Made by a program: the position numbers and the translations under genes
Source of the DNA: Selenomonas sp. GACV-9
Lineage (GTDB): Bacteria > Bacillota > Negativicutes > Selenomonadales > Selenomonadaceae
Assembly: GCA_900116485.1 (NCBI GenBank)
Contig: FPAX01000010.1
Coordinates: 1 to 64,000 of the forward strand
Direction: 5' to 3'
DNA: 64,000 nucleotides
Notes under the pieces: generated by a model
What the model saw: the letters and a program-made list of their open reading frames with translations, nothing else
Database searches by the model: none
What the model was told of the DNA's origin: nothing
Part shown: positions 8,346-17,812 of the stretch, in pieces
Position numbering within the stretch: the first letter of the stretch is position 1
Layout: each line of letters begins with the position of its first letter

Positions 8346-9569
8346 TTACTGTTTGACTGGCTTTGCCATCTTATCCTTCGGCAAGCCCTTTTGCTGATAG
8401 GCCCTATAAGGGCGCTGTTTCTGTTTCTTTTTCTTATCCTTGCCCGCCGGCGCTTTTTTCGCCTTCTTGAGGGGCTTGAAGGCTATGTCGAGACGCTTTT
8501 CGAGCTGCTCGAGCTTATAAGCCTCCTTGATATCGGCTAGCGTTATGACCGCACCCTTGGCGCCGGCTCTTGCCGTGCGGCCAGCCCGGTGCTGATAGAC
8601 CTGCGCATCCTCGGGCAGATCTAGATTGAATACATAGTCCACGCCATCGATATCGAGCCCGCGCGCGGCAAGGTCCGTCGACAGCAGCAGCTGGATGCGG
8701 CCCTTCTTGAGATCGGCAATGGCCTTCTGCCGCGCCTGCTTGTTACTGTGGCCCAGCAGGGACTCCGCGCGGATGCCATCATAGCGCAGGCGTGCCAGTG
8801 TCTTTTCCGCATCGTAGACGCGGTTGATGAATACGAGCCCGCGCTTTACCCCCAGATTGCGCGTGAGCTTGCGCACATTCTCGATCTTGTCACGGAACGG
8901 CGTCATGAGGTAATAATCTTCCCGGGCCGCCATGACCTCAGGATCGGCCTCGATGACGATGTGCTCAGGATGCTCGAGGAAATCTGCGCGCTCCAGCGCC
9001 TTTTTCGGTGCCGTTGCCGAGAACAGGATGACCTGACGCTCCTTGGGCAGCAGGCGCACAGCATCGGCTGTATTCTGCAGGTTCTGATCATCAAGCAAGC
9101 GGTCGAATTCGTCAAGCACCAGCAGCTTTACCTGCTGCAGCTTGAGCTTGCCTTTGCGCGCCAGCTCGATGATGCGGCCGGCAGAGCCAACGATCAGCTG
9201 CGGTTTCTCCTTGAGCTTATCGATCTGGCGGGCGATATTGGCCCCGCCGATGAGCCCCTGTACCTTGATGCCCAGGGCAGCTGCCTGGCTGAGGTCGCGG
9301 GCAACATTGGCAATCTGCATGGCCAGCTCATATGTCGGTGCCAGGATCACCACCTGGGCCTGCCGCAGCTCCGGATCGATCTGCTGCAATGCCGGCAGAA
9401 GATATGCCAGAGTCTTGCCCGTGCCCGTCGGCGCCTGGCCGATGATATTGCTGCCTGCCAGCACCTTGGCAATGGTCTTTTCCTGAATCGCCATCGGCGC
9501 AGCAATGCCCTGTTTGCCCAGAGCATCTGCCAGCGCCGCATTTATGCCTAACTCTTTGAATGTTGTCAT
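8346..9569 (-). CDS. DEAD-box-type RNA helicase
   Basis: A 407-residue superfamily 2 helicase. Motif I is APTGTGKT (about 46-53), motif II reads DEFD rather than DEAD (LVLDEFDRLLD), motif III SAT, and motif VI HRAGRTARAG. The Q-motif region (LGINAALADALGKQGIAAPMAIQ) is recognisable near the start. The C-terminus is a basic tail (KKAKKAPAGKDKKKKQKQRP) likely to bind RNA. Predicted role is ATP-driven unwinding of structured RNA, for example in ribosome assembly or mRNA decay; substrate not predictable. The ATG follows AAGGAG with 5 nt spacing, and topB ends 21 nt upstream. Confidence 0.9.
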   Translation of the reverse strand: MTTFKELGINAALADALGKQGIAAPMAIQEKTIAKVLAGSNIIGQAPTGTGKTLAYLLPALQQIDPELRQAQVVILAPTYELAMQIANVARDLSQAAALGIKVQGLIGGANIARQIDKLKEKPQLIVGSAGRIIELARKGKLKLQQVKLLVLDEFDRLLDDQNLQNTADAVRLLPKERQVILFSATAPKKALERADFLEHPEHIVIEADPEVMAAREDYYLMTPFRDKIENVRKLTRNLGVKRGLVFINRVYDAEKTLARLRYDGIRAESLLGHSNKQARQKAIADLKKGRIQLLLSTDLAARGLDIDGVDYVFNLDLPEDAQVYQHRAGRTARAGAKGAVITLADIKEAYKLEQLEKRLDIAFKPLKKAKKAPAGKDKKKKQKQRPYRAYQQKGLPKDKMAKPVKQ

Positions 9570-9590
9570 TTATTCTCCTTTTGAAGCCTC

Positions 9591-12113
9591 TTATATGACA
9601 GGCTTTCCCTTCTCATCATCAAATGTTGCCGTGCACCGCGGATAATTCGTGCAGCCCCAGAACGTACCGTTCTTGCCGCGTATCTGCCGCAGATGGCCCT
9701 CACGGCAGCGCGGGCAGAGATATTTATCCTTATCCTTACTATCTTTCGCCTTTACAGCTGTATTTTCCTCCATGTGCTCCATGGGGCTGGCCGAGTATTT
9801 GGGCTTATCGGCCCAGTTCTGCCAGCTTTTTTTCTGCTGCTGTGGCGGCACATAGTTCTGCATGGCATCAGCCATGCTGGCCTCATAATCGGCCGCCGAG
9901 AACAGGGAGTTCAGATCCTCCATATCCTGGGCCGACGGGGCCGCATACGACTGGGCCGAATACACCGGCGTCGGCGGCGCACTATAGCTTTCCGCAGCTG
10001 CCGGACGGCCGTAGCGCGGACTGCTGTCCTGCCGTGCCATTGCCGAGGCCGATACGGCCGCCGGTGCCATAGCGCGCGGGCTGCGAGCCAGCCGCGACTG
10101 TGCGTCGGCCATGTCCGGCTTGCCATCTTTATCGTTGCAGGTCATGCGGCACTTCGGATAGTTCGAGCAACCCCAGAAGATACCATTCTTGCCCTTGCGC
10201 TGCAAGAGCACGCCTTGATGGCAACGCGGGCAGACATTCTCGCCCTTGACCTCCATGCGCGCGTTGCCCGCCTTGCCGCAGAGACGCCGCGTGAACTCGA
10301 CCTGTCCTTTGAGGAATTCCTCGAGGGAGCCATCGCCCTCCGACATCGAATGAAGCTTATCCTCCCAGATAGCCGTCGAATCCGGATATGTCATCTCGTC
10401 AGGCAGGGCATCGACCAGCAGGAATGCCGCGGGCGTCGGGCTCAGGTATTTCTTCTTGCCCTTAGCCGTCATGAACTTGCGCTTGATCAGATCATCGATG
10501 ATCGTCGCCCGCGTCGCCTCCGTGCCGATGCCATAGACATCCTTGAGCTGTTTCTTGGCCTCGGGATTCTTGACGTATTTATGGATTTCCTTCATGCCGG
10601 CCAAGAGTGTCGACGGCGTGAACCGCACCGGCGGCTTGGTCGCCCGCTGCGTGATATCGCCCCCCGACCAGTCGACGCCGTCCTTCTTCTTCATGGCAGG
10701 CAGCGTCTTATCGCTCTCGTCCTCTTCCTTATTCTCATCTTCCTCATCGGACTTCTTGCGCTTGGACTGGTACATCTCTTTCCAGCCAAGCTCCCGCTCC
10801 GTGCGGCCACTGGCCGTGAACAATTCGTCCTTATAGGTGACCTCGACCTTCGTCTGGTCATAGGTGTGGACTGGATAGAACTGCGCGATATAGCCGCGCG
10901 CGATCAGATGATACAGATTGCGCTCCTCCGCCGTCATCGTCAGCACATTGGCCTGGACCGTTGTCGGGATGATTGCATGGTGGGCCGATATCTTCTTGTC
11001 GTTCCACGCTCGGCTCTTGATCTTCCTATCCGCTTTCGGTGCCCAGGCTGCCACCTCAGCATCACCAGCAGCAGCAAGATTCTGAAGGATCTTGCCCGCA
11101 TCGCCGAACTGGTTCGTCGGCAGATACTCGCAATCCGAACGCGGATACGTCGTGAGCTTCTTCTCGTAAAGCTTCTGGGCCGTATCGAGCACAAGCTGCG
11201 GTGCATAGCCATACATCTTGCCCGCCAGCACCTGCAACGTCGACAGCGAAAAGGGCAGCGGCTGCGGCTCCTGTTTCTTCGTCTTCTGATAGGCCGTGAT
11301 TACGCCCGCATGCGGCATCTCTTGGAAGAACGCCAGCTTGTCTTCAGCTATCTGCTTGTCGATCAGACGGTTCTCGCTGTCGAGGCCCGCCATCGTATCC
11401 TTAGGCTTCCACTGCGCCTGGAACGAACCATTGGCATGAGCAAAGGTACCCTTGATTGTGTAGTAATCAACAGGCTTGAAATTCTCGATCTCGCGCTCGC
11501 GGCGCACGACCAGTGCCAGCGTCGGCGTCTTGACGCGACCGATTGGCAGCACGAGCTTATCATGCCCGGCCCGGCGTGCCGCCAGCGTATAGGCGCGCGA
11601 CAGGTTCATGCCGATCAGCCAGTCAGCGCGCGCACGCGCCAGAGCCGACTGTTTGAGATTGAAGAAATCCTTGTTCTCGCGCAGGCTGCTGTTGGCCTTC
11701 TTGATACTCGTCTCATCCAGGGCATTGAGCAGGATGCGCTTGACCGGTTTCGTCGTGCCGATATAGTCCAGCACCTCATCGACGAGCAGCTGTCCCTCAC
11801 GATCTGGGTCACCGCCATGAACGATCTCATCGGCCTTCTCAATCAGTGATTTGACGATGGCAAACTGCTTCTCGCAGTTCTTGTCCACAAACAATTTCCA
11901 CTGGTCAGGGATGATTGGCAGATCTTCGGCCCGCCATCGCTTGTACTGCGGATTATATTCATCCGGCTCAGCCTGCCGCAGGATATGACCGAATAGCCAA
12001 GTCACGATGCCATCGCGCGTCTCCAGATAGCCATCGTGACGCACCACCGGGCCAGTCAGGCACTTAGCCAGTTCCCGTCCGACACTCGGTTTCTCGGCAA
12101 TATATAAACGCAA
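9591..12113 (-). CDS. topB: DNA topoisomerase III (type IA)
   Basis: An 840-residue type IA topoisomerase. I place the start at a TTG (12113) because it follows AGGAG at good spacing and gives the family N-terminus (M)RLYIAEKPSVGREL; a longer frame would overlap the upstream gene. The Toprim domain carries DPDREG (about 102-107) and the active-site tyrosine is in LTTYPRSD (about Tyr323). A charged insertion (EEDENKEEDESDK) precedes the region of about 470. The C-terminus has two topoisomerase zinc ribbons (CPRC...GCSNYPKC and CPRC...GCTNYPRC) separated by a roughly 120-residue low-complexity linker. It relaxes or decatenates DNA. Operon position suggests co-expression with a YkvA-like protein and a helicase. 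Confidence 0.93.
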   Translation of the reverse strand: MRLYIAEKPSVGRELAKCLTGPVVRHDGYLETRDGIVTWLFGHILRQAEPDEYNPQYKRWRAEDLPIIPDQWKLFVDKNCEKQFAIVKSLIEKADEIVHGGDPDREGQLLVDEVLDYIGTTKPVKRILLNALDETSIKKANSSLRENKDFFNLKQSALARARADWLIGMNLSRAYTLAARRAGHDKLVLPIGRVKTPTLALVVRREREIENFKPVDYYTIKGTFAHANGSFQAQWKPKDTMAGLDSENRLIDKQIAEDKLAFFQEMPHAGVITAYQKTKKQEPQPLPFSLSTLQVLAGKMYGYAPQLVLDTAQKLYEKKLTTYPRSDCEYLPTNQFGDAGKILQNLAAAGDAEVAAWAPKADRKIKSRAWNDKKISAHHAIIPTTVQANVLTMTAEERNLYHLIARGYIAQFYPVHTYDQTKVEVTYKDELFTASGRTERELGWKEMYQSKRKKSDEEDENKEEDESDKTLPAMKKKDGVDWSGGDITQRATKPPVRFTPSTLLAGMKEIHKYVKNPEAKKQLKDVYGIGTEATRATIIDDLIKRKFMTAKGKKKYLSPTPAAFLLVDALPDEMTYPDSTAIWEDKLHSMSEGDGSLEEFLKGQVEFTRRLCGKAGNARMEVKGENVCPRCHQGVLLQRKGKNGIFWGCSNYPKCRMTCNDKDGKPDMADAQSRLARSPRAMAPAAVSASAMARQDSSPRYGRPAAAESYSAPPTPVYSAQSYAAPSAQDMEDLNSLFSAADYEASMADAMQNYVPPQQQKKSWQNWADKPKYSASPMEHMEENTAVKAKDSKDKDKYLCPRCREGHLRQIRGKNGTFWGCTNYPRCTATFDDEKGKPVI

Positions 12114-12130
12114 AATAAAACTCCTCTTTC

Positions 12131-12502
12131 TCAAGCAAAAAACAGCCGCCACAAGCCATAGACAATGAGCCCGATCCAGGCGAGCACGAACAGTGATGCC
12201 GCAATAAGCACCGCCGGCATATAACGCGTGGCCTGGTCGGCGCGGGTCTCCGCATATCGACGCACATGCGAGGGCAGCAGATTCGTCAAGCCGCAGATAA
12301 CTGTCGGCACGATGACCGCATCATCGATAAGGCCGGCAAATGGCACGGCATCGGGAATGATGTCCACAGGACTCACGAGATACAGGAGGGCAAAGGCAAG
12401 TATCCCCTTGATGCGGCCCGGCGTATCACGATGACGCAATGCCATAAGCAGCACAATCAGATCATAGCGGAACACTTTCAAGAAACTCAGGAATCTTCGC
12501 AT
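12131..12502 (-). CDS. YkvA/DUF1232 family membrane protein
   Basis: A 123-residue protein when started at the ATG at 12502, which has AGGAGG 6 nt upstream (longer in-frame starts exist at 12508, 12517 and 12550). The core LVSPVDIIPDAVPFAGLIDD is the DUF1232 signature, and the C-terminal third is a hydrophobic transmembrane segment (VLIAASLFVLAWIGLIVYGL). Function of the family is unknown. It is the first gene of a minus-strand run whose next member, topB, starts 17 nt downstream. Confidence 0.75.
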   Translation of the reverse strand: MRRFLSFLKVFRYDLIVLLMALRHRDTPGRIKGILAFALLYLVSPVDIIPDAVPFAGLIDDAVIVPTVICGLTNLLPSHVRRYAETRADQATRYMPAVLIAASLFVLAWIGLIVYGLWRLFFA

Positions 12503-12614
12503 CTTCATCCTCCTCATAACGGCCTTTTCTTCTATATAATATAGAACCATTGTATCATTTCTACCTGCTGATGAAAAGAACGAATGGAATGAGTATACTA
12601 TTTTTTTATAACTG

Positions 12615-12643
12615 TTGACTTTGTTATGCCGTCTTGTTATAAT
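12615..12643 (+). promoter_or_regulatory. lysA promoter
   Basis: TTGACT (12615-12620), a 17-nt spacer and TATAAT (12638-12643) form a strong sigma-70 promoter. Transcription would start near 12650, leaving a short leader with an AGGAGG site before lysA. Confidence 0.85.
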
Positions 12644-12699
12644 TTATTTACAAATTTACAATCAAGAATAGTTCTCTCTATCTATCAGGAGGTATCGAT

Positions 12700-13959
12700 A
12701 TGGCAAAAAAAACATTCCCACTGAACAAAGCCCAGCTGCAGGAAATTATCGCCAAATATCCCACGCCGTTCCATATTTATGATGAACACGCCATCCGCGA
12801 GAACATCCGCGCTCTGCAGAAAGCCTTTGCCTGGGCACCATCCTTCCGCGAGCAGTTCGCCGTCAAGGCACTGCCCAACCCGCGCATCGTGCAGATCCTG
12901 CATGAGGAAGGCGCTGGCACCGACTGCAGCAGCCTTGCAGAGCTGCTGCTCTCCGACATCGCTGGCGTGAAGGGCGAGGAAATCCTTTTGACCTCCAACG
13001 ATACCCCTGCCGACGAATTCCAGAAAGCCATCGAACTCGGCGCCATCATCAACCTCGACGACATCAGCCATATCGAATACCTCGAGAAGAATGCCGGCCT
13101 GCCGAAGATCCTCTGTTTCCGCTACAATCCTGGCGATCTTATTGAGGGCAATGACATCATCGGCAAACCGACCGAGGCAAAATACGGCCTGACCCGCGAC
13201 CAGCTGTTTGAGGCCTATAAAATGGCCCAGGACAAGGGCGTACGCCGTTTCGGTCTCCATACGATGGTCGCCTCGAACGAGCGCCGCACCGAGGCCTTCC
13301 TGTTCACGGCCAAGCTGATGTTCACACTGGCTGTGGAACTCAAGCAGAAACTCGGCATCCATGTCGAGTTCGTCAATCTCGGCGGCGGTTTCGGCATCCC
13401 CTACGAGCCCGATCAGCAGCCGCTGAACCTCATGGAAATCGGCGAAGGCATCCATCAGCTCTACGATGAGATGATGGTTCCCAACGGACTCGGCGACGTC
13501 GGTCTCATGACCGAAAGCGGCCGTGCCATGACCGGCCCTGCCGGCTGGCTCGTCTCGACAGTGCTGCATGAGAAGAAGACTTACAAAGACTACATCGGCC
13601 TTGACTCCTGCATGGCCAATCTCATGCGCCCGGCCCTCTACGGTGCCTACCACCATATCACGATTGCCGGCAAAGAAAATGAGCCCTGCGACCATCTCTA
13701 TGATGTCACGGGCTCGCTCTGCGAAAACAATGATAAATTCGCCATCGACCGCAAACTGCCCAAGATCGACATCGGCGACCTCGTGATCATCCACGATACC
13801 GGTGCCCACGGCAGTGCTATGGGGTTCAACTACAACGGCAAGCTCTGGTGCGCCGAGCTGTTGCTGCGTGAAGACGGCAGCATCGAGCTCATCCGCCGCG
13901 CCCAGACCATCGACGACTATTTCGCCACACTGAAATATCCAGGCTCACTGGTAAAATAA
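12700..13959 (+). CDS. lysA: diaminopimelate decarboxylase-type PLP enzyme
   Basis: A 419-residue fold-type III pyridoxal-phosphate decarboxylase. The PLP lysine is in EQFAVKALPNP (Lys56); the phosphate-binding glycine loop is VNLGGGFGIPY; GLDSCMANLMRP and TESGRAMTGPAGW are family motifs near the dimer active site. The usual H-I-G-S segment is replaced by GLHTMVASNERR, placing it in a divergent LysA subgroup. Most likely it removes CO2 from meso-diaminopimelate to give lysine; decarboxylation of a related diamino acid cannot be excluded. The ATG has AGGAGG 7 nt upstream. It is a single-gene unit with its own promoter and terminator. Confidence 0.8.
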   Translation: MAKKTFPLNKAQLQEIIAKYPTPFHIYDEHAIRENIRALQKAFAWAPSFREQFAVKALPNPRIVQILHEEGAGTDCSSLAELLLSDIAGVKGEEILLTSNDTPADEFQKAIELGAIINLDDISHIEYLEKNAGLPKILCFRYNPGDLIEGNDIIGKPTEAKYGLTRDQLFEAYKMAQDKGVRRFGLHTMVASNERRTEAFLFTAKLMFTLAVELKQKLGIHVEFVNLGGGFGIPYEPDQQPLNLMEIGEGIHQLYDEMMVPNGLGDVGLMTESGRAMTGPAGWLVSTVLHEKKTYKDYIGLDSCMANLMRPALYGAYHHITIAGKENEPCDHLYDVTGSLCENNDKFAIDRKLPKIDIGDLVIIHDTGAHGSAMGFNYNGKLWCAELLLREDGSIELIRRAQTIDDYFATLKYPGSLVK

Positions 13960-13973
13960 TTGCTTCTATAGCC

Positions 13974-14010
13974 AAAAACTGCTCAATCCCAAAGTATTGA
14001 GCAGTTTTTT
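13974..14010. terminator. bidirectional terminator between lysA and a diguanylate cyclase gene
   Basis: AAAAACTGCTCAAT and ATTGAGCAGTTTTT form a perfect stem with an 8-nt loop. A-rich and T-rich flanks allow it to end both converging transcripts. Confidence 0.9.
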
Positions 14011-14017
14011 ATTATCA

Positions 14018-15775
14018 TCAATTAGCATGAGCAGCCACCAAGACCTCATCAGACAATTGAGGTTCACGGCAAACCGTATTGCGGCCGCTGCGTTTGGCTG
14101 TATAAAGTGCCGTATCCACACGCTTGATAAGCTGCGCGGCACTGTCATTTTCGCCCTGCCAGGAAGCCACCCCCACACTGCAGGTGATGCGGCGCTGGCT
14201 GAAGATCCGCGACCACTCCACCTGACGACGCAGGCGCTCAGCTACCAGGAAGGCCTCATCGCCCGAGCAGCCGCGGCAGATCAGGATGAACTCCTCACCG
14301 CCCCAGCGGATGAATATATCGGACTTCTTGATGTTGTTGCGGATGACACCAGCAAAGGTAGCCAACACCTCATCGCCGGCATCATGGCCATACGTATCGT
14401 TGATATGCTTGAAAAAGTCAATATCGAGCATGATGAGTGAAAACGGTTCCTTTTCCTGCCGATGTTGGCTGATTTCCGCCTCAAGCACCGCCTGCATGCG
14501 GTTGCGGTTATAGCACTGCGTCAAAGTGTCAATCTCAGAGCGCGCCACCGCCTCGGCCACAGCCTCCTCAAGGCCAGCAGCCCGTGCCAGCAGCAAGCGT
14601 TCCCGCCGGATCTGCTGCTGCACGATGTAGAGGACGAAAATGCCAATCGTGATCGTACCATACGGGAGCCAATACCCCTTTGCCGTCAGCCAATGGAAAT
14701 GACGGGAAAAACCATCGAGGGTACCAGCAGCCACCAAGCCCAGCAGTGGCACGAGAAGCGCGCGGCAATACTTATTGCCGCGCCAAGCGGACTGAAGCGT
14801 CCAATAGGCCACCATGCCCTCGATAGCTGGCAGCATGATATAGAAAGCCGACGCACAGCCATCGAGGCCACTGAGGCCAAAGACCTCCGACAAGATAGCA
14901 ATCAGGAGCAGCACGACAAAGGACAGCATTGCCATCCACGTACTCCGCCGGTATTCCCTGTCGACCACCCGGTAGATGATCAAATTAGCCAAAATCGGGA
15001 AGAAGTAAACATCGATGCGCTGCAAGCCCCACCAGAATACCGGAGCATCCAGGAAAAGCTGCTTCGTATTGGATACACTTACCATCCAGACCACGAAAGC
15101 CAGCATGAACAAGATCAGCTGCATATAGAGTGTCTTCGGCGCATTTGGCGACATATAATACATCAACATGATCAGGATCATGAACACGGCGAGCGGAATA
15201 TTGGCAATATACGAGATATCCTGCTGCAGCAGCGTCGACATCTGCACGACACTCGCATCGAGCTTGATGGGTTCAAAATTCCCCAGGCATAACGGATTCG
15301 CTGAATACGCCCGGATAAACAAATGCCGCCCGGCATAATCAGCTGGCAGCGGAATCAGGTGCCATTTCTGTCCATAAGACATCAATCGCGGTTCCATATC
15401 GCCGTAGCTGTAAATCCGTTTCCCATCGAGCCAGACCTCAAAGCTCTGGTCCGTCACCGTCATAAGCAGCGATGCATCGCGGATTTCCTCGCCCTGCGGC
15501 AATGTCGTCATAAGCCAGATGTACTTCTCCTCGCGTTCAAATGGCGGCTGGGCTGGCGCATCATAAGGCTGCCAATCCCCCATGCCAGCCAACGCTCTTT
15601 GGATGACATCCTCACTCGTCTCCGCACCTGCGCTCACCGGGTCCTGCTGCCAATACCACTGCCCCGTGAGTTCCTCGGCCCTAGCCTGCGGCATCATGAA
15701 ACACAGCAGGCAGGCCACCAGCATAAGCATTGCTTGTATTCTATTCCGTCTAAAAGTGCATTTTCGACCAACCAT
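14018..15775 (-). CDS. 7TM diguanylate cyclase (7TMR-DISM/GGDEF)
   Basis: A 585-residue membrane protein. A signal peptide (AMLMLVACLLCFMMPQARAE) precedes an extracytoplasmic jelly-roll-like domain (about 35-185, with WLMTTLP, FEVWLDGKRIYSYGD), seven hydrophobic segments (about 190-400) and a cytoplasmic GGDEF domain. The active site is GGEEF (492-496), expected to make cyclic di-GMP from two GTP. The position of the inhibitory RxxD site reads KKSD, so classical product inhibition is doubtful. The layout is that of 7TMR-DISM sensors, whose outer domain is thought to bind carbohydrate or other ligands; the ligand here is unknown. It is separated from pfkA by that gene's terminator. Confidence 0.87.
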   Translation of the reverse strand: MVGRKCTFRRNRIQAMLMLVACLLCFMMPQARAEELTGQWYWQQDPVSAGAETSEDVIQRALAGMGDWQPYDAPAQPPFEREEKYIWLMTTLPQGEEIRDASLLMTVTDQSFEVWLDGKRIYSYGDMEPRLMSYGQKWHLIPLPADYAGRHLFIRAYSANPLCLGNFEPIKLDASVVQMSTLLQQDISYIANIPLAVFMILIMLMYYMSPNAPKTLYMQLILFMLAFVVWMVSVSNTKQLFLDAPVFWWGLQRIDVYFFPILANLIIYRVVDREYRRSTWMAMLSFVVLLLIAILSEVFGLSGLDGCASAFYIMLPAIEGMVAYWTLQSAWRGNKYCRALLVPLLGLVAAGTLDGFSRHFHWLTAKGYWLPYGTITIGIFVLYIVQQQIRRERLLLARAAGLEEAVAEAVARSEIDTLTQCYNRNRMQAVLEAEISQHRQEKEPFSLIMLDIDFFKHINDTYGHDAGDEVLATFAGVIRNNIKKSDIFIRWGGEEFILICRGCSGDEAFLVAERLRRQVEWSRIFSQRRITCSVGVASWQGENDSAAQLIKRVDTALYTAKRSGRNTVCREPQLSDEVLVAAHAN

Positions 15776-15796
15776 TACCTAGCACATCCTCTGTGG

Positions 15797-15826
15797 CAGA
15801 AAAATCCCACTGTTGCCAGTGGGATT
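15797..15826 (-). terminator. Rho-independent terminator of pfkA
   Basis: On the minus strand AATCCCACTG-GCAA-CAGTGGGATT is a 10-bp stem with a GCAA loop followed by a short T run, 14 nt past the pfkA stop codon. Confidence 0.85.
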
Positions 15827-15839
15827 GATAAAATTCAGC

Positions 15840-16805
15840 TTATGCGAGCACACGGGCCAGACGCACGAGTTCTGGATCCAGTGTCTTCTGATTATTGACC
15901 GCATCAAACAGATTGACGCTGACAACCTTACCTTCATTGAAGCCAAATACGACATTCGTCGCGCCCGAGATGATGGCAAGTGCTGCCTTCTCGCCCAGCA
16001 TCGAGGCCTTCATGCGGTCTTCAACCGTAGGCGACCCCCCACGCTGGATATGACCGAGTACCGATACACGCGTATCGATGCCAGTCTTTTCCTCAACGAC
16101 CTGGCCAAGGCCAACAGCCGAGCCAGCACCTTCAGCAACGACGATGATGCTGTAACGTTTGCCGGCATCATACATAGCCTTGAGCTCATGGCACATCTCA
16201 TCGAGGTCATATTTGACTTCTGGAACGAGCACATACTCAGCACCGCCAGCGATACCAGCCATCATAGCCAGCCAGCCGGAGTTGCGGCCCATGACCTCAA
16301 CGAGCATGATGCGGCGATGTGCCGAAGCCGTATCGCGCAGCTTGTTGATGGCATCGACAATCGTATTGGCAGCCGTATCGCAGCCAATCGTGTAGTCCAT
16401 GCCCCAGACATCGTTATCAATCGTGCCCGGCAGGCCGACAATCGGCATACCAGTTTCCTTGGAGAGCAGGCTGCCACCTGTGAGGCTGCCATCACCACCA
16501 ATGATAACGAGACCTTCGATGCCGTGTTTCATCAGGTTATCAAAGCCCTTCTTGCGGCCTTCCGGCGTCTTGAACTCCATGCAGCGTGCCGTGCCGAGGA
16601 ACGTGCCGCCGCGCTGGATGAGGTCGCTTACGCTGCGGCTCGTGAGTGGGACGATATCATCGTCAACCATGCCCTGATAGCCGTTGTTGATGCCATAGAC
16701 CTCTACACCTTCATACAATGCCGTACGGACCACTGCACGGGCAGCCGCATTCATTCCCGGGCTGTCGCCGCCAGATGTCATTACCGCAATCGCTTTTTTA
16801 ATCAT
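15840..16805 (-). CDS. pfkA: ATP-dependent 6-phosphofructokinase
   Basis: A 321-residue bacterial PfkA: converts fructose 6-phosphate and ATP to fructose 1,6-bisphosphate. The ATP loop GGDSPGMNAA starts at about 12; IGGDGSLTG is the second nucleotide motif; the catalytic aspartates are in PGTIDNDV; MGRNSGW and GHIQRGGSPT contact fructose 6-phosphate. Residue composition and length match the allosteric Firmicute enzyme. Flanked by its own promoter and terminator, so it is monocistronic although pyk (57.5 kb) and hexokinase (3.7 kb) are in the window. Confidence 0.96.
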   Translation of the reverse strand: MIKKAIAVMTSGGDSPGMNAAARAVVRTALYEGVEVYGINNGYQGMVDDDIVPLTSRSVSDLIQRGGTFLGTARCMEFKTPEGRKKGFDNLMKHGIEGLVIIGGDGSLTGGSLLSKETGMPIVGLPGTIDNDVWGMDYTIGCDTAANTIVDAINKLRDTASAHRRIMLVEVMGRNSGWLAMMAGIAGGAEYVLVPEVKYDLDEMCHELKAMYDAGKRYSIIVVAEGAGSAVGLGQVVEEKTGIDTRVSVLGHIQRGGSPTVEDRMKASMLGEKAALAIISGATNVVFGFNEGKVVSVNLFDAVNNQKTLDPELVRLARVLA

Positions 16806-16874
16806 GGAAACATCTCTCCTACCAAACCAAAAACTATAAACAGATAAATCTTTGTTATCAAACCATACTACTTT

Positions 16875-16903
16875 ATTTTACGAAACTCAGCCATAAAAGT
16901 AAA
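16875..16903 (-). promoter_or_regulatory. pfkA promoter
   Basis: Minus-strand TTTACT (16903-16898), a 17-nt spacer and TAAAAT (16880-16875) lie about 70-100 bp upstream of pfkA, just after the PTS terminator. Confidence 0.6.
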
Positions 16904-16911
16904 GCTTTTCA

Positions 16912-16942
16912 ACAGAAAAAGGAGCTGAAAATCAGCTCCTTT
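16912..16942 (-). terminator. Rho-independent terminator of the PTS operon
   Basis: On the minus strand AAAGGAGCTGA and TCAGCTCCTTT pair around a 3-nt loop and run into TTTTTC, about 20 nt after the IID stop codon. Confidence 0.88.
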
Positions 16943-16962
16943 CCCAATTTTGTAACACTGTT

Positions 16963-17787
16963 TTATTTTACGTTCATGATACCGAGGGCATAGCAGATGA
17001 TGCCGACTGCGAACAGACCGAAAATAATCGTGATAGCGCTAACCTTGCGCTTGAGGAGTGCCATGCAGGCAAAGGTCATGAGCAGCGGAACAAGACCCGG
17101 CATGAGCTGGTCGAGGATACCCTGAACCGTCGTAACGACATGCTCACCTTTGGCGTTCGTGATTTCCGAAACGACAACCGGGATATTGACCGACGTCCAT
17201 TTGTTGACGAGAGCACCCATGACGAACAGACCGAGGATGGAAGCACCTTCCGTGATCTTCTGGAGCTTGTTGCCAGCGATATCTTTGACGATATCCGTAC
17301 CTTTGGCATAGCCGTATTTGATGCCGTACCAGCGGACTGCCAGGCGGATGGCATTGAACAGGACGAAGAACAGGATTGGGCCGATGATGCTGCCCGTCAG
17401 TGCGAAAGATGCACCAAGAGCTGCCGTGATCGGACGGAGCGTGCCCCAGAAAATCGGGTCACCGACACCAGCCAGAGGGCCCATCATACCGACTTTGATA
17501 CCGTTGATAACACCATCTTCGATTGGAGCACCATTGGCTTTCTTCTCCTCCAGAGCAGCCGTGATACCGATGATCGGTGCCGTTACGAATGGCTGCGTGT
17601 TGTAGAACTCGAGGTGACGTTTGATAGCCTTCTTGAGTTCCTCACCCTCATAGAGACGGCGAAGGATTGGAACCATGCCGAAGCAGTAGCCCAGACCCTG
17701 CATACGCTCCATGTTCCAGGATGCCTGCAGGAAGTTAGAACGGACGAACGTCCAGAAAAAATCGTTGGAAGTAATTTTCTTTTCCAT
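16963..17787 (-). CDS. levG: PTS mannose/fructose/sorbose-family IID component
   Basis: A 274-residue EIID subunit, one of two membrane subunits of a mannose-class PTS transporter. The N-terminus (FWTFVRSNFLQASWNMERMQ) and GVINGIKVGMMGPLAGVGDP are diagnostic of the family; the C-terminus has hydrophobic segments, including PLLMTFACMALLKRKVSA and the final FGLFAVGIICYALGI. It is the last gene of a IIA-IIB-IIC-IID operon like Bacillus levDEFG and starts 25 nt after IIC with GGAGG. Exact sugar (mannose, fructose or another hexose) cannot be read from sequence. Confidence 0.93.
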   Translation of the reverse strand: MEKKITSNDFFWTFVRSNFLQASWNMERMQGLGYCFGMVPILRRLYEGEELKKAIKRHLEFYNTQPFVTAPIIGITAALEEKKANGAPIEDGVINGIKVGMMGPLAGVGDPIFWGTLRPITAALGASFALTGSIIGPILFFVLFNAIRLAVRWYGIKYGYAKGTDIVKDIAGNKLQKITEGASILGLFVMGALVNKWTSVNIPVVVSEITNAKGEHVVTTVQGILDQLMPGLVPLLMTFACMALLKRKVSAITIIFGLFAVGIICYALGIMNVK

Positions 17788-17812
17788 TATGTATATCCTC
17801 CTCTACTCGCGC

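Noticed and set aside
9693..11849. 718-codon plus-strand open frame
   Set aside because: Antisense shadow of topB; composition is Arg/His/Leu-rich with no domain, while the minus strand has all topoisomerase motifs.
12114..12152. Longer topB start
   Set aside because: It would overlap the YkvA-like gene and lacks a ribosome binding site; TTG at 12113 has AGGAG and gives the family N-terminus.
12685..13809. 374-codon minus-strand open frame opposite lysA
   Set aside because: Shadow frame; it runs over the lysA start and has no family features.
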